This document shows positions 8,810-18,090 of a stretch of DNA of 64,000 nucleotides, in pieces. The notes under the pieces were generated by a model. The model was given only the letters and a program-made list of their open reading frames with translations, made no database searches and was not told the DNA's origin. Both the position numbers and the translations under genes were made by a program. The stretch's first letter is position 1. Each line of letters begins with the position of its first letter. Source of the stretch: an uncultured Opitutia bacterium. GTDB taxonomy: Bacteria > Verrucomicrobiota > Verrucomicrobiia > Opitutales > Opitutaceae. The stretch lies in assembly GCA_903877135.1 (NCBI GenBank), contig CAIRCN010000038.1, positions 62,001 through 126,000 on the forward strand, in the 5' to 3' direction.

Positions 8810-9598
8810 ATGATGCACTATCTGAAAATCTGGCTCGCCAGCGTCCGCTATTCCCTCGTGCGGATGATGATGTTCCGCTTCGATTTCTTCCTCTGGTCGA
8901 TGGTCGAGCTGTGTTGGATGGGAGTGAATGTGCTGATGATCGCCGTCATCTACCGCCACACAAATTCTATCGCCGGTTGGAGCAAATACGAGATGCTCCT
9001 GCTCGTCGGCACATCGATGCTGATCCAGCGACTCTTGCTCGGGTTTTTCTGGAGCAGCATCTTCGAACTTGGTCGCAACATCCGCACCGGCGGCTTCGAT
9101 TTCTTCGTGGCCCAGCCCGGCAACATCATGTTCATGGCGACCACGCGCAAACTCGACCCTGACAGCCTCGCCAATTCGGTCATCGCCACGGCCATCGTCA
9201 TCTACTCGGCGCACCAGTTGCACCTGAATCCCGGTCTGGCCGACATCGCGCTCTACGCGTTCATGATCATGTGCGGCCTCGCCATCCACTACAGCCTCCT
9301 CGTGCTATCGGTGTCTCTGGCATTTTGGATCACCAGCGCACAGGGCATCGAGGGCAGCTACTTCACGCTCGCGGAATTTTCCCGGCTCCCGCGTAAAGCC
9401 TTTCGTGGCCTCGCCAGTGCGCTCTTCGTCTGGGCACTCCCGGTCGTGATCGTTAGCAACACCCCGGCGCGCGTGCTGCTGCACGGCTTCGAGCCGGCCT
9501 TGGCCGTCTGGCTGCTGGCCATCACCGCCGGCTGGCTCGGCCTTGCGATTTTGGTCTTCAACCGCGGTCTGCGCCGCTATTCCAGTGCCAGCTCATGA
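8810..9598 (+). CDS. ABC-2 type transporter permease (DUF990-like), second of a pair
   Basis: Membrane protein of 262 residues, about six hydrophobic segments. Features shared with the preceding permease family are the N-terminal MHYLKIWLASVRYSLVRMMM region and the NIRTGGFDFFVAQPGNIMF segment, which matches the ENIRNGxxxxxLxxP region of DUF990-type permeases. It probably forms a heterodimer with the product of 7990-8802. The stop overlaps the start of rnc by ATGA. Confidence 0.8.
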   Translation: MMHYLKIWLASVRYSLVRMMMFRFDFFLWSMVELCWMGVNVLMIAVIYRHTNSIAGWSKYEMLLLVGTSMLIQRLLLGFFWSSIFELGRNIRTGGFDFFVAQPGNIMFMATTRKLDPDSLANSVIATAIVIYSAHQLHLNPGLADIALYAFMIMCGLAIHYSLLVLSVSLAFWITSAQGIEGSYFTLAEFSRLPRKAFRGLASALFVWALPVVIVSNTPARVLLHGFEPALAVWLLAITAGWLGLAILVFNRGLRRYSSASS

Positions 9599-10278
9599 GC
9601 GACTCCCTCGGCCAACTGCAGCGCCGCCTCGGCTACACGTTTCGCGATCCCACGCTGCTCGAGCGCGCCGTCACGCACACCTCGTTCACCGCGGATAATC
9701 CCAGCGCGGAAAACAACCAGCGGCTCGAGTTCCTCGGCGACGCCGTCCTCCAAATTCTCCTAGCCGAGACGCTGTTCCGGCTCTTCCCCGAGAAACGCGA
9801 GGGCCTGCTCAGCAAACGCCGCTCGCTGCTCGTCAACCAGAGGTTCCTCGCGGGCCTCACGAAGGAGATCGGCGCCGACCACTGCCTGCGCCTCGGCAAG
9901 GGCGAGACGAAGGGCGGCGGCCGCAGCCGCACCTCCATGCTCGGCGACGCGTTCGAGGCCATCGTCGGCGCGCTCTACCTCGACAGCGACCTCGCCACGA
10001 CCCGCGGCATCGTCATGGCCATTTACGGCGACCTCGGCGCGCGCCTCGGTGCCTCCGAGCCCGACGACAACCCCAAGGGGCGCCTGCAGGAACTCGTCCA
10101 ACCCGTCCACGGCAACACCGCGCTCCGCTACGACCTAGTTCGCAGCGAAGGCGAGGATCACGCCCGCGAATACGAGGTCGCCGTCTTCCTCCTTGACCGC
10201 CCGCTCGGCACCGGCCGCGGCACCTCCAAAAAACTCGCGGAAGAGGCCGCCGCTCGTGCGGCGCTGAGAAACTTGTAG
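9595..10278 (+). CDS. rnc: ribonuclease III
   Basis: Cytoplasmic double-strand RNA endonuclease of 227 residues, the normal length, acting in rRNA and mRNA processing. The RNase III signature NQRLEFLGDAVL is at about residues 41-52, with the second acidic site in MLGDAFEAIVGALYLD at about 115-130. A C-terminal dsRNA-binding domain begins near NPKGRLQELVQ (about 160) and ends in GTSKKLAEEAAARAAL. It overlaps the upstream permease gene by 4 bp and is followed 32 bp later by mfd. Confidence 0.97.
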   Translation: MSDSLGQLQRRLGYTFRDPTLLERAVTHTSFTADNPSAENNQRLEFLGDAVLQILLAETLFRLFPEKREGLLSKRRSLLVNQRFLAGLTKEIGADHCLRLGKGETKGGGRSRTSMLGDAFEAIVGALYLDSDLATTRGIVMAIYGDLGARLGASEPDDNPKGRLQELVQPVHGNTALRYDLVRSEGEDHAREYEVAVFLLDRPLGTGRGTSKKLAEEAAARAALRNL

Positions 10279-10310
10279 GCGCCTGCTGGCCGGCGCCCAC
10301 CTTCTGCCGC

Positions 10311-13300
10311 ATGTCCGTCTCCGCCACTCCGCGCTTTAAGCTCACCGGCGTCTGCCCGCCTGCCCGCGGCGCTGTCATCGCCGGGTTGATCCGTGAGCAG
10401 CCGGCGCCGGTCTGGCTCGTCATCGCGGAGGATCTGCGGCTGGCCGAGCAACTCGCCGAGGACCTCGCCTTCTTCAACCAGACGGCACGTCCGCAGGCCC
10501 CGCTCGTTTTCCCCGAGTCGATTCCCGACAGCCGCGACATGCGCGAGGCGTTCGCCGCCTCGAGCGACCGGCTCACCGTGCTCTCGGGCCTGCGCGCCGT
10601 GCGCCATGCCGCCCGCAACCCCGACTCGCTCATCGTGGTCACCACGCCCGCCGCCCTGCTCCAGTCCGTGCCCGCGCTTGCGGAGTTTGCCACCCGCGAA
10701 CTCACCCTCACCCGCGGCCAGAAACAGCCGTTCCAAGCTCTCCTCGAACAACTCCAGCAGCTCGACTACGACTCCGAGGCCGTCTGCGAGGCGCCCGGCC
10801 ACTACGCGGTCCGCGGCGGCATCATCGACGTCTATCCCGTCACGGCCAACCAGCCCTACCGTCTCGACTTTTTCGGCGACGAACTGGAGGAAATCCGCGC
10901 CTTCGATCCCGTCACCCAGCGCTCGGGCGAGACCGTGGAAAGCATCACGCTCTCCGCCTCGCCCCGGGTGAAGCTCGACCCGTCAACCACCGGCCTCGCC
11001 GACTATCTGCCCGCGTCCGCCCACCTCGTGTTTCTCGAACCCGCCGCGCTCGAGGAGGAGTTCAGCACCTTCGCCGGCGAGGGGACCAACGGCCTCGCGC
11101 CGCTCCTCGACCAGTGCGCCGCGCTATTCGGCATCAGCGATCTCGACGAGGCCAGCGCGCTGTTCGACGCCGCGACCGGCGAGACGACGTGGGACACCGA
11201 GAGCCTCACCCACCACCGCAGCTACCCCGGCGACACGCTCGTCGCGCAGGAGCGGCTCCAAGTCGAGGAGGACGCGCGCCGGCGTTTTCTCCGCCAACTC
11301 GCCGCGTGGAAGCAGGACGGCTACAGCGTCGTCTTCGTGGTCACCAAGGAGGGCGAGGAGCAACGCGTCCGCGAGATCCTCGCCGACGACACGAAACTGA
11401 AGGCCCTGAAGCCGGTCATCCAGCGCGGCACGCTCAACGAAGGTTTTCGCATCACGTTTCGCGAAGGCGCGCGGCTCCGTGGGGAAACCGCCGCCGCCGG
11501 CCTCGTCGTCGTGACCGAGACGGAAATCTTCGGCCGCCAGCGGCCGCGGCGCCCGGCGATCAACACCCGCGCCATCGCCCAGCGCGCGCAGATCGACCAG
11601 CTGCTCGACTTCGCCGAACTGGTCGAGGGCGACTTCGTCGTCCACCTCCAGCACGGCATCGCCCTCTACCGCGGGCTCACGAAGCTCGACACCGCCCAGG
11701 GTCTGCGTGAGGTCATCTCGCTCGAGTTCGACGACCATGTGACGCTGCATGTGCCGTTGCAGGAGTCGCACCTGATCAGCCGCTACGTCGGCCTCAGCAA
11801 AGCCCGGCCGCAGCTCGGCCGCATCGGCTCCGGCCGCTGGGAAAAGGCGCGGAAAGCCGCCGAGCTCGCCACCATCGATCTCGCCGCGGAGCTCCTGCGC
11901 ATCCACGCCGCCCGTGAGGCGCAGCCGGGCTTCGCCTTTCCGCCCGACACGACGTGGCAGAAGGAGTTCGAGGCGTCGTTCCCATTTACGGAAACGCGCG
12001 ACCAGTTGCGCGCAATCGACGAGACCAAGGCCGACATGGAGCTCACCCGACCGATGGACCGCCTCATCTGCGGCGATGTGGGCTTCGGCAAGACGGAGGT
12101 GGCACTGCGCGCGGCGTTCAAGGCCGTGCAAGGCGGCCGGCAGGTCGCCCTCCTCGTGCCGACCACGGTGCTCGCCCAGCAACACCTGAACACCTTTCGC
12201 GAGCGCATGGCCGGCTACCCGATCGCTGTCGAGATGGTCAGCCGTTTCCGCACGAAGGCGGAGCAGAAGAAAATTCTGGCCGCCACGACCGCCGGTCAGG
12301 TGGACATCCTCATCGGCACGCACCGGCTGCTCCAACGCGACGTGGTCTTCCGCGAGCTCGGCCTCGTCGTGATCGACGAGGAGCAGCGCTTCGGCGTGAA
12401 GCACAAGGAGGTGTTCAAGCGGATGCGCGCCACGGTGGACGTGCTCTCGATGAGCGCCACGCCCATCCCGCGCACGCTCTACCTCGCCCTCACCGGCGCC
12501 CGCGACCTCAGCGTGATCGAGACGGCGCCCACCAACCGCCACCCGATCCAGACCATCGTCAAAACCTACGAGGAGAAAACCGTCGTCGATGCCATCCACC
12601 ACGAGATCCGCCGCGGCGGGCAGGTGTTCTACCTGCACAACCGCGTGCAGACCATCGAATTGGTGGCGGCGCGTCTGCGCGAACTGTTGCCCGGTCTCCG
12701 GATCGGCGTCGGCCACGGACAGATGCCGTCCGATGAACTCGAGCGCGTGATGACCGAGTTTGTCGCCGGCACCTATCAGGTGCTCGTCTGCACCACGATC
12801 ATCGAGAGCGGCCTAGATATCCCGAACTGCAACACGATTTTGATCGAGGGCGCGGACCGTTTCGGTCTCTCGCAGCTCTACCAGCTCCGCGGTCGCGTCG
12901 GCCGCTTCAAACATCAGGCCTACGCCTATCTCCTGCTCCATCGGCACACCCGGATTCTCGAAGTCGCCCGCCAGCGGCTCTCGGCCATGCGCCAGCACAA
13001 CCAGCTCGGCGCCGGCTTCCGTATCGCCATGCGCGACCTCGAACTGCGCGGCGCGGGCAACCTCCTCGGCGCCGAGCAGAGCGGCCACATCGTGGGCGTC
13101 GGCTTCGAGCTCTACTGCCAGTTGCTCCGTCAGTCGGTCGCGCGCTTGAAGGGCGAGAAGACCGCCGCCGCCATCCGCGCCAGCCTCAAACTCGACTTCG
13201 TCTTCGTCGGCGAAGGCGTCAACCGGCCAGAGGACGCGCACGCCAGCCGCGGCCGGCACGAGGACAGTTACACGGCGATTAAGGACGCCGAGGACGACGC

Positions 13301-13694
13301 CAGCGGGGCAGTCGAGGTCGCGCGGATTCAGGCCCGCATCCCGGCCAGCTACCTAGCGGAGACGCGCCTGCGCATCGATTTCTACCGCAAACTCGCCATG
13401 GCGGACACGCCCGCCCGGCTCAAGGAAATCGAGGCCGACCTGCGCGACCGCTTCGGCAAGTTCGGCGACGACGTCCGCGCTTTGCTGCTCGTGACCGAAA
13501 TCCGCATCCGGGCGGAACAAAAGGGCATCCTCTCCGTCGAAACAGAGGCCAGCCGCCTGAAGTGTCTGCGGAATAGCGGTCGCCGGGAAGATTGGGTGCA
13601 GGTCGGCACCCGGTTTCCAAGGTTGACCGCATCCCGTCCGCTTCTACGGTTGAGGGAAATCATCTCTTTTCTGAACAACCTGCCCACTCCATGA
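10311..13694 (+). CDS. mfd: transcription-repair coupling factor Mfd
   Basis: Protein of 1127 residues, the size expected for Mfd. The N-terminal third is the UvrB-like UvrA-binding region, the middle (about 425-485, LLDFAELVEGDFVVHLQHGI) is the RNA polymerase-interacting domain, and the translocase motor follows: Walker A GDVGFGKTE at about 588-596, DEEQRFGVKHKE at about 689-700, then SATPIPRTLYLAL and the helicase C domain with QLYQLRGRVGR. The TRCF C-terminal domain is present. It removes RNA polymerase stalled at DNA lesions and recruits UvrA. Its stop overlaps the SurA-like gene by ATGA. Confidence 0.97.
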   Translation: MSVSATPRFKLTGVCPPARGAVIAGLIREQPAPVWLVIAEDLRLAEQLAEDLAFFNQTARPQAPLVFPESIPDSRDMREAFAASSDRLTVLSGLRAVRHAARNPDSLIVVTTPAALLQSVPALAEFATRELTLTRGQKQPFQALLEQLQQLDYDSEAVCEAPGHYAVRGGIIDVYPVTANQPYRLDFFGDELEEIRAFDPVTQRSGETVESITLSASPRVKLDPSTTGLADYLPASAHLVFLEPAALEEEFSTFAGEGTNGLAPLLDQCAALFGISDLDEASALFDAATGETTWDTESLTHHRSYPGDTLVAQERLQVEEDARRRFLRQLAAWKQDGYSVVFVVTKEGEEQRVREILADDTKLKALKPVIQRGTLNEGFRITFREGARLRGETAAAGLVVVTETEIFGRQRPRRPAINTRAIAQRAQIDQLLDFAELVEGDFVVHLQHGIALYRGLTKLDTAQGLREVISLEFDDHVTLHVPLQESHLISRYVGLSKARPQLGRIGSGRWEKARKAAELATIDLAAELLRIHAAREAQPGFAFPPDTTWQKEFEASFPFTETRDQLRAIDETKADMELTRPMDRLICGDVGFGKTEVALRAAFKAVQGGRQVALLVPTTVLAQQHLNTFRERMAGYPIAVEMVSRFRTKAEQKKILAATTAGQVDILIGTHRLLQRDVVFRELGLVVIDEEQRFGVKHKEVFKRMRATVDVLSMSATPIPRTLYLALTGARDLSVIETAPTNRHPIQTIVKTYEEKTVVDAIHHEIRRGGQVFYLHNRVQTIELVAARLRELLPGLRIGVGHGQMPSDELERVMTEFVAGTYQVLVCTTIIESGLDIPNCNTILIEGADRFGLSQLYQLRGRVGRFKHQAYAYLLLHRHTRILEVARQRLSAMRQHNQLGAGFRIAMRDLELRGAGNLLGAEQSGHIVGVGFELYCQLLRQSVARLKGEKTAAAIRASLKLDFVFVGEGVNRPEDAHASRGRHEDSYTAIKDAEDDASGAVEVARIQARIPASYLAETRLRIDFYRKLAMADTPARLKEIEADLRDRFGKFGDDVRALLLVTEIRIRAEQKGILSVETEASRLKCLRNSGRREDWVQVGTRFPRLTASRPLLRLREIISFLNNLPTP

Positions 13695-14686
13695 CGCTCG
13701 GCCGCCGCCTTACCACTGTTCTCATCGCCCTAGGGCTCGCCACTGCGGCGTGCGCGCAGTCTGCCTCACAGGGCGACGGCCTGAACCTGCGTTTTGCCAA
13801 CGGCATCGCCGCCATCGTCGAGGACAAAGTCATCACGGTGGACGATGTTCGCCGCGAAATCGGCCCGCTCGTGCCCCAGATTCAAAAGGAAGCGCGCAAC
13901 GAGAAGGAGTTCAACGAGCGTCTCGAGGCCATGCAGGACGAGGTCATTCAAAACCTCATCGACAAGGTTCTCATCGTCAAAGATTTCAAGAAGGATGAAA
14001 AGAAGCACATCCCGGACAGTTACATCGACAACCAGATCGCCTCCACGCTCACCGAGCAGTTTGACAACGACCGCTCCAAGTTCCTCGCCTACCTGCGCTC
14101 CCGAGGCACTACGCTCCGCGACTACCGGAAGGAAGTTGAGGAGGACATCATCTACAATTACATGCGCCACCAGCAGCGCAAATCCGAGAGCCTCGTCAGC
14201 CCTGTGCGTATCGAGACGTTCTACAAGGAAAACAAGGACCGCTTTTATCGCGAAGACGGCGTGCACCTGCGCCTAATCCAGTTCACGCGCACCAATGGTG
14301 AGACCGACGTGGAACTGCACAACAAGGGCGCGGAGGTTGTCGGGCGCTTCAACCGCGGCGAGAAGTTCGAGGATCTCGCCAAGGAATACAGTCAGGACTC
14401 CCGCCGCGCCAAGGGCGGCGACTGGGGCTGGCAGAAACGTTCCGACCTGAAACCAGAATTCAGCGAGCCGCTCTTCGCCCTCAAAGCCGGGCAGATCAGC
14501 GAACCCATTTTGTTACCCGAGGGATGCTTCCTCCTCTTTGTTGAAGAGCGCAAATACGCCGGCATCCAGCCACTCGCTGAAGTGCGCGGTGAAATCGAGC
14601 GCATCCTTGTGCAGCAAATGGCCCACGTCAGCGAAGAGCGCTGGCTGGAGCGCCTGCGCCGCAACGGCTACGTGAAGCACTACTGA
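13691..14686 (+). CDS. SurA-like periplasmic peptidyl-prolyl isomerase/chaperone
   Basis: Exported protein of 331 residues. It begins with a Sec signal peptide (MTLGRRLTTVLIALGLATAA, likely cleavage near ACA-Q). The SurA N-terminal chaperone region spans about 35-185 (NGIAAIVEDKVITVDDVRRE), and one parvulin rotamase domain about 195-290 includes FEDLAKEYSQDSRRAKGGDW and LKAGQISEPI. The E. coli protein has two parvulin domains; one is common elsewhere. It should fold outer-membrane proteins in the periplasm. ATG 13691 was chosen because it overlaps the mfd stop and gives the signal peptide directly. Confidence 0.9.
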   Translation: MTLGRRLTTVLIALGLATAACAQSASQGDGLNLRFANGIAAIVEDKVITVDDVRREIGPLVPQIQKEARNEKEFNERLEAMQDEVIQNLIDKVLIVKDFKKDEKKHIPDSYIDNQIASTLTEQFDNDRSKFLAYLRSRGTTLRDYRKEVEEDIIYNYMRHQQRKSESLVSPVRIETFYKENKDRFYREDGVHLRLIQFTRTNGETDVELHNKGAEVVGRFNRGEKFEDLAKEYSQDSRRAKGGDWGWQKRSDLKPEFSEPLFALKAGQISEPILLPEGCFLLFVEERKYAGIQPLAEVRGEIERILVQQMAHVSEERWLERLRRNGYVKHY

Positions 14687-14705
14687 GCAGCGTCCGCCGC
14701 TTGGG

Positions 14706-15446
14706 TCACGTCCTGGGTTTGATCGGTTCCGGCGGGTTCTTGGCGTTCGGGCACGAATCGATCCACTGGCCCTGCGGGCGCGCCCACTCGGCGGCGTTGG
14801 CGATTACGCGGCGGACGTTGGCGTCAAAATACGTCGGATAGGTTTCGTGCCCCGGCCGGAAATAGAAAATTTTACCGTTGCCGCGCGTCCAACAGCAACC
14901 GCTGCGGAACACCTCGCCGCCCTCGAACCACGAGATGAACACCTGCTCGTCGGGCGCCGGGATGGCGAACGGTTCGCCATACATTTCCTCCTGCGCCAGT
15001 TCGAAATACCGGTCAATGCCGCGCGCGATGGGATGACCGGGATTGCAGACCCACAGCCGCTCCTTCTCGTCCGCCTCGCGCCATGTCAGCGAACAGGTGG
15101 TCCCTAGCAGGCGCTTGAAAACCTTCGAGTAATGCCCCGAGTGCAGGACGATGAGCCCCATGCCCTCGAGCACGCGTTTCTGCACGCGCTCGGCGACCGT
15201 GTCGCTGACCTTGTCGTGCGCCATGTGGCCCCACCAGACCAGCACGTCAGTCGCCGCAAGCCGTTCCACCGTGAGCCCATGGTCGGATTCCTGTAGGGTG
15301 GCTGTGGCGATAGTGGCCTCGGGCAGCAAGCCACGCAACCCGTCGGCGATGGCTCGGTGCATGCCCTGCGGATAGACGGCGGCGACCTTGGCGTTTTGGT
15401 GTTCGTGGACGTTTTCGCCCCAGACGATGATGCGGAGAGGATTCAT
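14706..15446 (-). CDS. ThuA-like domain protein
   Basis: Protein of 246 residues matching the ThuA (trehalose utilisation) family, a glutamine-amidotransferase-like fold. Visible family features are the N-terminal [11 protein letters not shown], the central ADVLVWWGH-like segment ([14 protein letters not shown]), [14 protein letters not shown], and the C-terminal [17 protein letters not shown]. Members are found in sugar-utilisation loci but the reaction is not established. ATG 15446 was preferred to a start 10 codons upstream because the conserved part begins there. It is convergent with the SurA-like gene (19-bp gap) and divergent from the radC remnant. Confidence 0.87.
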   Translation of the reverse strand: MNPLRIIVWGENVHEHQNAKVAAVYPQGMHRAIADGLRGLLPEATIATATLQESDHGLTVERLAATDVLVWWGHMAHDKVSDTVAERVQKRVLEGMGLIVLHSGHYSKVFKRLLGTTCSLTWREADEKERLWVCNPGHPIARGIDRYFELAQEEMYGEPFAIPAPDEQVFISWFEGGEVFRSGCCWTRGNGKIFYFRPGHETYPTYFDANVRRVIANAAEWARPQGQWIDSCPNAKNPPEPIKPRT

Positions 15447-15502
15447 GGAATTGGGAAGAACTGAGGATTGGCACATTCGAAATTTCGGTTCAAAACAATC
15501 CC

Positions 15503-16065
15503 GTGCCTAATTCGCCCGAATATTCTCCAGTCAACCGCCTGAAGGAGATGGCGGTCGGCGAGCGTCCGCAAGAGCGGCTCGAACGTTACGGGCCGGGGCA
15601 GCTCAGCGACACCGAGCTGCTCGCCATGCTCCTACGCAGCGGCACGAAGTGACACGACGTCATGTCGCTCGCCACGCGCCTGATCGCCGAGGCTGGTTCG
15701 CTGGCCGGGCTGATCGGCTGGAAAGAGAACGATTATCGCCGGCTGAAAGGCATCGGTCATGTCAAGGCGCTGCAACTCGTCACCGTGATGGAAGTCGCCC
15801 GCCGGGTCGTCGGCCAGCAGGCGGGCGAAACCCCGGTGCTGAATCGCGCCGACCTCGTGGCGGCCCACCTGCAACCGGTGGCCCAAGGGCTGGCCGCCGA
15901 GAAATTCTGGGTGCTGTGCCTCAACCGGAAAAACCGCCTGCTGCGGCGTGTCGAGGTCACCTCTGGCACGGCCACCGCCGCCCTCGCCCACCCGCGCGAG
16001 GTTTTTCGCGAGGCCATCCGCGAAGCCGCCACAGCCGTGATCTGTGTGCACAATCACCCGAGCGG
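15503..16065 (+). pseudogene. radC: radC, 5' part: in-frame stop and split by mobile element
   Basis: From a GTG at 15503 the frame reads [20 protein letters not shown] and continues through LSDTELLAMLLRSGTK, then hits TGA at 15650-15652 (codon 50) where RadC proteins have glycine (GGA or GGC would restore it). After the stop the same frame continues with HDVMSLATRLIAEAGSLAGL through AAVAHPREVFREAI-like sequence and ends at CVHNHPSG, the first half of the MPN/JAMM metal-binding motif. There the reading runs into the recombinase element. The 3' part, starting at the next codon (GDPAPS), is at 19454-19618. The gene is therefore disrupted twice. The role of RadC in DNA repair is unsettled. Confidence 0.93.
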
Positions 16066-16066
16066 C

Positions 16067-16092
16067 GTTATGCCGCATCCCGTTTTATGCCG
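16067..16092 (+). repeat. left outer inverted repeat of RIT element
   Basis: 26 bp that begin GTTATGCCGCATCCCG and end TTTTATGCCG; the reverse complement is found without mismatch at 19401-19426. The repeat follows radC sequence directly, after AGCGGC. Confidence 0.93.
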
Positions 16093-16130
16093 CATCGCGC
16101 CCGGTTTTCACTGGAGCGACGAGCGCCGAC

Positions 16131-16147
16131 ATGCGGCATAAAACGGG
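16131..16147 (-). repeat. left inner inverted repeat of RIT element
   Basis: ATGCGGCATAAAACGGG is the exact reverse complement of 16080-16096 (CCCGTTTTATGCCGCAT) inside the left end. The two copies can pair across a 34-nt loop and lie just outside the stop of the third recombinase gene. Confidence 0.88.
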
Positions 16148-16153
16148 CGCTGA

Positions 16154-17152
16154 TCAGAGGGACTTCAGGTAGCTGAGGAGCTGATCGTCCGGACGATACT
16201 TTCCGGGCCGACTTTGGACCGGCTGAGTTTTAGCCAGCACGGCCTCTTTCAGTGCGAGGTTGGCGTCGAGGTAACTTTGCGTGGTGTCGAGCGACTCGTG
16301 ACCGAGCCAGATCGCAATCATCGCGCGATCGACACCAGCCTGGAGCAACTCCATCGCGGCGGTGTGCCGCAGGACGTGCGGCGTCACACGTTTTGATTTT
16401 AACGAGGGGCAGGGCGCTCTTGCGGCGCCCACGTGCTTCGCGACCAGGTGCTGGACCGCATCGGCGCTGAGGCGCCCGCCGCGACCGTTCGGGAAGACGT
16501 GCTGATCATCGTCGCCGCCGAGCTCCTGCAGCCAAGCTCGGAGCACTGCGATCACGGGTTTGGTGAGCGGAGTGCATCGCTCTTTTCGCCCTTTCCCCTC
16601 GCAGCGAACGTGAGCGCCGTGGTCGAGCGTCACGTCGCGGCGGCGCAGGCCGGTCATTTCCGAGAGACGAAGCCCGGTCTGGACCGCGAGCAACAGTATC
16701 GCGTAGTTTCGTCGCCCGAGCCGCGTGCTCTGGTCCACGCTGGCGAGGATCGCTACGACTTCCTCTTGAGTAAGATAGCCGACGAGGCGTCGTGCCACGC
16801 GTTTGTAGGGGATCGCCAGCACCCGTTGGATGAGCGCAGCGTGTTCCGGCACTTCGAGCGAGGCGTAATGATAAAACGACCGCAGCGCGGCCAGCCGGGC
16901 ATTCCGGCTGCGCGGGCCGTTCACTCGTTCGCTTTCCAGTTGGTCGAGGAAGGAGGCCAGGAACGGAGCATCGAGCTGGGCCAAGGCCAGTTTCGACGGC
17001 GGCGTTCCCAGCCGCTGTTGCGCATACTGCATGAGCAATCGGAACGTCTGTGCGTAGGCGGCGATGGTGTGCGGGCTCGCACGACGCTGCGCGATCAGGC
17101 GCTTCGCAAAAAACGACTGACAGAGCGGCGAGAAGGTGGGTTCGGGTTTCAT
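16154..17152 (-). CDS. tyrosine recombinase, third gene of trio (RitC-like)
   Basis: Integrase of 332 residues. An N-terminal SAM-like core-binding domain (about 10-100, CQSFFAKRLIAQRRASPHTIAAYA begins it) precedes the catalytic domain with TGLRLSEMTGL (Arg near 160), the basic GKGRKERCTPL strand, HVLRHTAAMELL (His/Arg near 257-260) and LGHESLDTTQSYLDAN (His near 283, nucleophile Tyr near 292). All catalytic positions are present. ATG at 17152 shares its first base with the stop of the preceding recombinase gene (TGATG), so it is translationally coupled. It is the last gene of the trio; the element end lies 60-90 bp downstream. Confidence 0.93.
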   Translation of the reverse strand: MKPEPTFSPLCQSFFAKRLIAQRRASPHTIAAYAQTFRLLMQYAQQRLGTPPSKLALAQLDAPFLASFLDQLESERVNGPRSRNARLAALRSFYHYASLEVPEHAALIQRVLAIPYKRVARRLVGYLTQEEVVAILASVDQSTRLGRRNYAILLLAVQTGLRLSEMTGLRRRDVTLDHGAHVRCEGKGRKERCTPLTKPVIAVLRAWLQELGGDDDQHVFPNGRGGRLSADAVQHLVAKHVGAARAPCPSLKSKRVTPHVLRHTAAMELLQAGVDRAMIAIWLGHESLDTTQSYLDANLALKEAVLAKTQPVQSRPGKYRPDDQLLSYLKSL

Positions 17153-18090
17153 CAGGCGACTCCTTTCCAGCGGGCCTCGAGGAGATTGCCAGCCGCAGCC
17201 ATCAGCTCCGGGGTGTTGGTCAGATACCAATAGGTCCCCGTCACGTTGCTGTGACCGAGATAGGTCGAGAGGATCGGCATTCGCCGCGTCACCTCATCAC
17301 CAGCGCGATACCAGCGCAGCAACGTCTCCACGGCGAACCGGTGGCGGAAGTCATGCAGTCGAGGCCCCGGCCCGCCGCCGTGTTTGCGCAATCCGATCTG
17401 CCGCGACAGGTCGCGGAAGACCATGTTCACGCCACTATTGTTGAGACGCGTGCCGTGGATCGTCGCGAAGAAGAAGACCACCGGCCGCCGGCGTCGCGCG
17501 TAGGTTTCATCGCGCAGCCGGCCATACTCACGAAGCACCGCGCACGTCGATGGGTGCAGCGTCACGAGCCGGTTTTTATCAAACTTCGTTCGCCGGACTG
17601 TGAGCAGCCCTTGTGCAAGGTCCACGTCCTGCGGTTGGAGATTCAGCGCTTCACCGAGCCGCATCCCGGTCACCGCGAGCAAACCGAAGAGACAGTAATA
17701 AGTGCGCTGTCGCAGCGGATGCGGCGACACCATCGTCAGGGCCGCACTCAGCAATCGGTCGATCTCATCTTCGGAGTAAAGATAAGGCCGGGCTCGTTTG
17801 GAGCGGAACGGCAACAAACGTAGGTGCGGCACCTCCGTCGCTGGATCGGCCGCGCTACGATATTCGGCGAAGCCGCGGATGATTGTCAGACGCCGTGCCC
17901 AGGAGACTGGTTTTTCGTAAGCGCGGCTCGCAGCATATTCTACCGCGAGGGCGCTGGTGACGTGCTCGGCACCTCGCTTGCCGAGGAACGACACCAGTTC
18001 GTGCAAGCACACGCCATATTCGCGGAGCTTGAACCCGAGGCTGCGCCGCAACGCGAGGTAGTCCTCGACGGCTTGAGTGAGCGGCGTCAT
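17152..18090 (-). CDS. tyrosine recombinase, second gene of trio (RitB-like)
   Basis: Integrase of 312 residues. The N-terminal core-binding domain opens with LTQAVEDYLALRRSLGFKLR. Catalytic motifs are VTGMRLGEALNL (Arg near 143), TKFDKNRLVTL (basic strand), LHDFRHRFAVETLL (His/Arg near 246-249) and YLGHSNVTGTYWYLTNTPEL (His near 276, Tyr near 284). The ATG at 18090 overlaps the stop of the upstream recombinase (ATGA); the frame stays open further upstream but only over the upstream gene. The protein differs clearly from its two neighbours, as expected for the distinct A, B and C recombinases of RIT elements. Confidence 0.93.
   Translation of the reverse strand: MTPLTQAVEDYLALRRSLGFKLREYGVCLHELVSFLGKRGAEHVTSALAVEYAASRAYEKPVSWARRLTIIRGFAEYRSAADPATEVPHLRLLPFRSKRARPYLYSEDEIDRLLSAALTMVSPHPLRQRTYYCLFGLLAVTGMRLGEALNLQPQDVDLAQGLLTVRRTKFDKNRLVTLHPSTCAVLREYGRLRDETYARRRRPVVFFFATIHGTRLNNSGVNMVFRDLSRQIGLRKHGGGPGPRLHDFRHRFAVETLLRWYRAGDEVTRRMPILSTYLGHSNVTGTYWYLTNTPELMAAAGNLLEARWKGVA

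Noticed and set aside
10279-10310. GGCGCC...GGCGCC hairpin between rnc and mfd as a terminator
   Set aside because: Short stem and no T tract after it; the 32-bp gap fits a continuous transcript.
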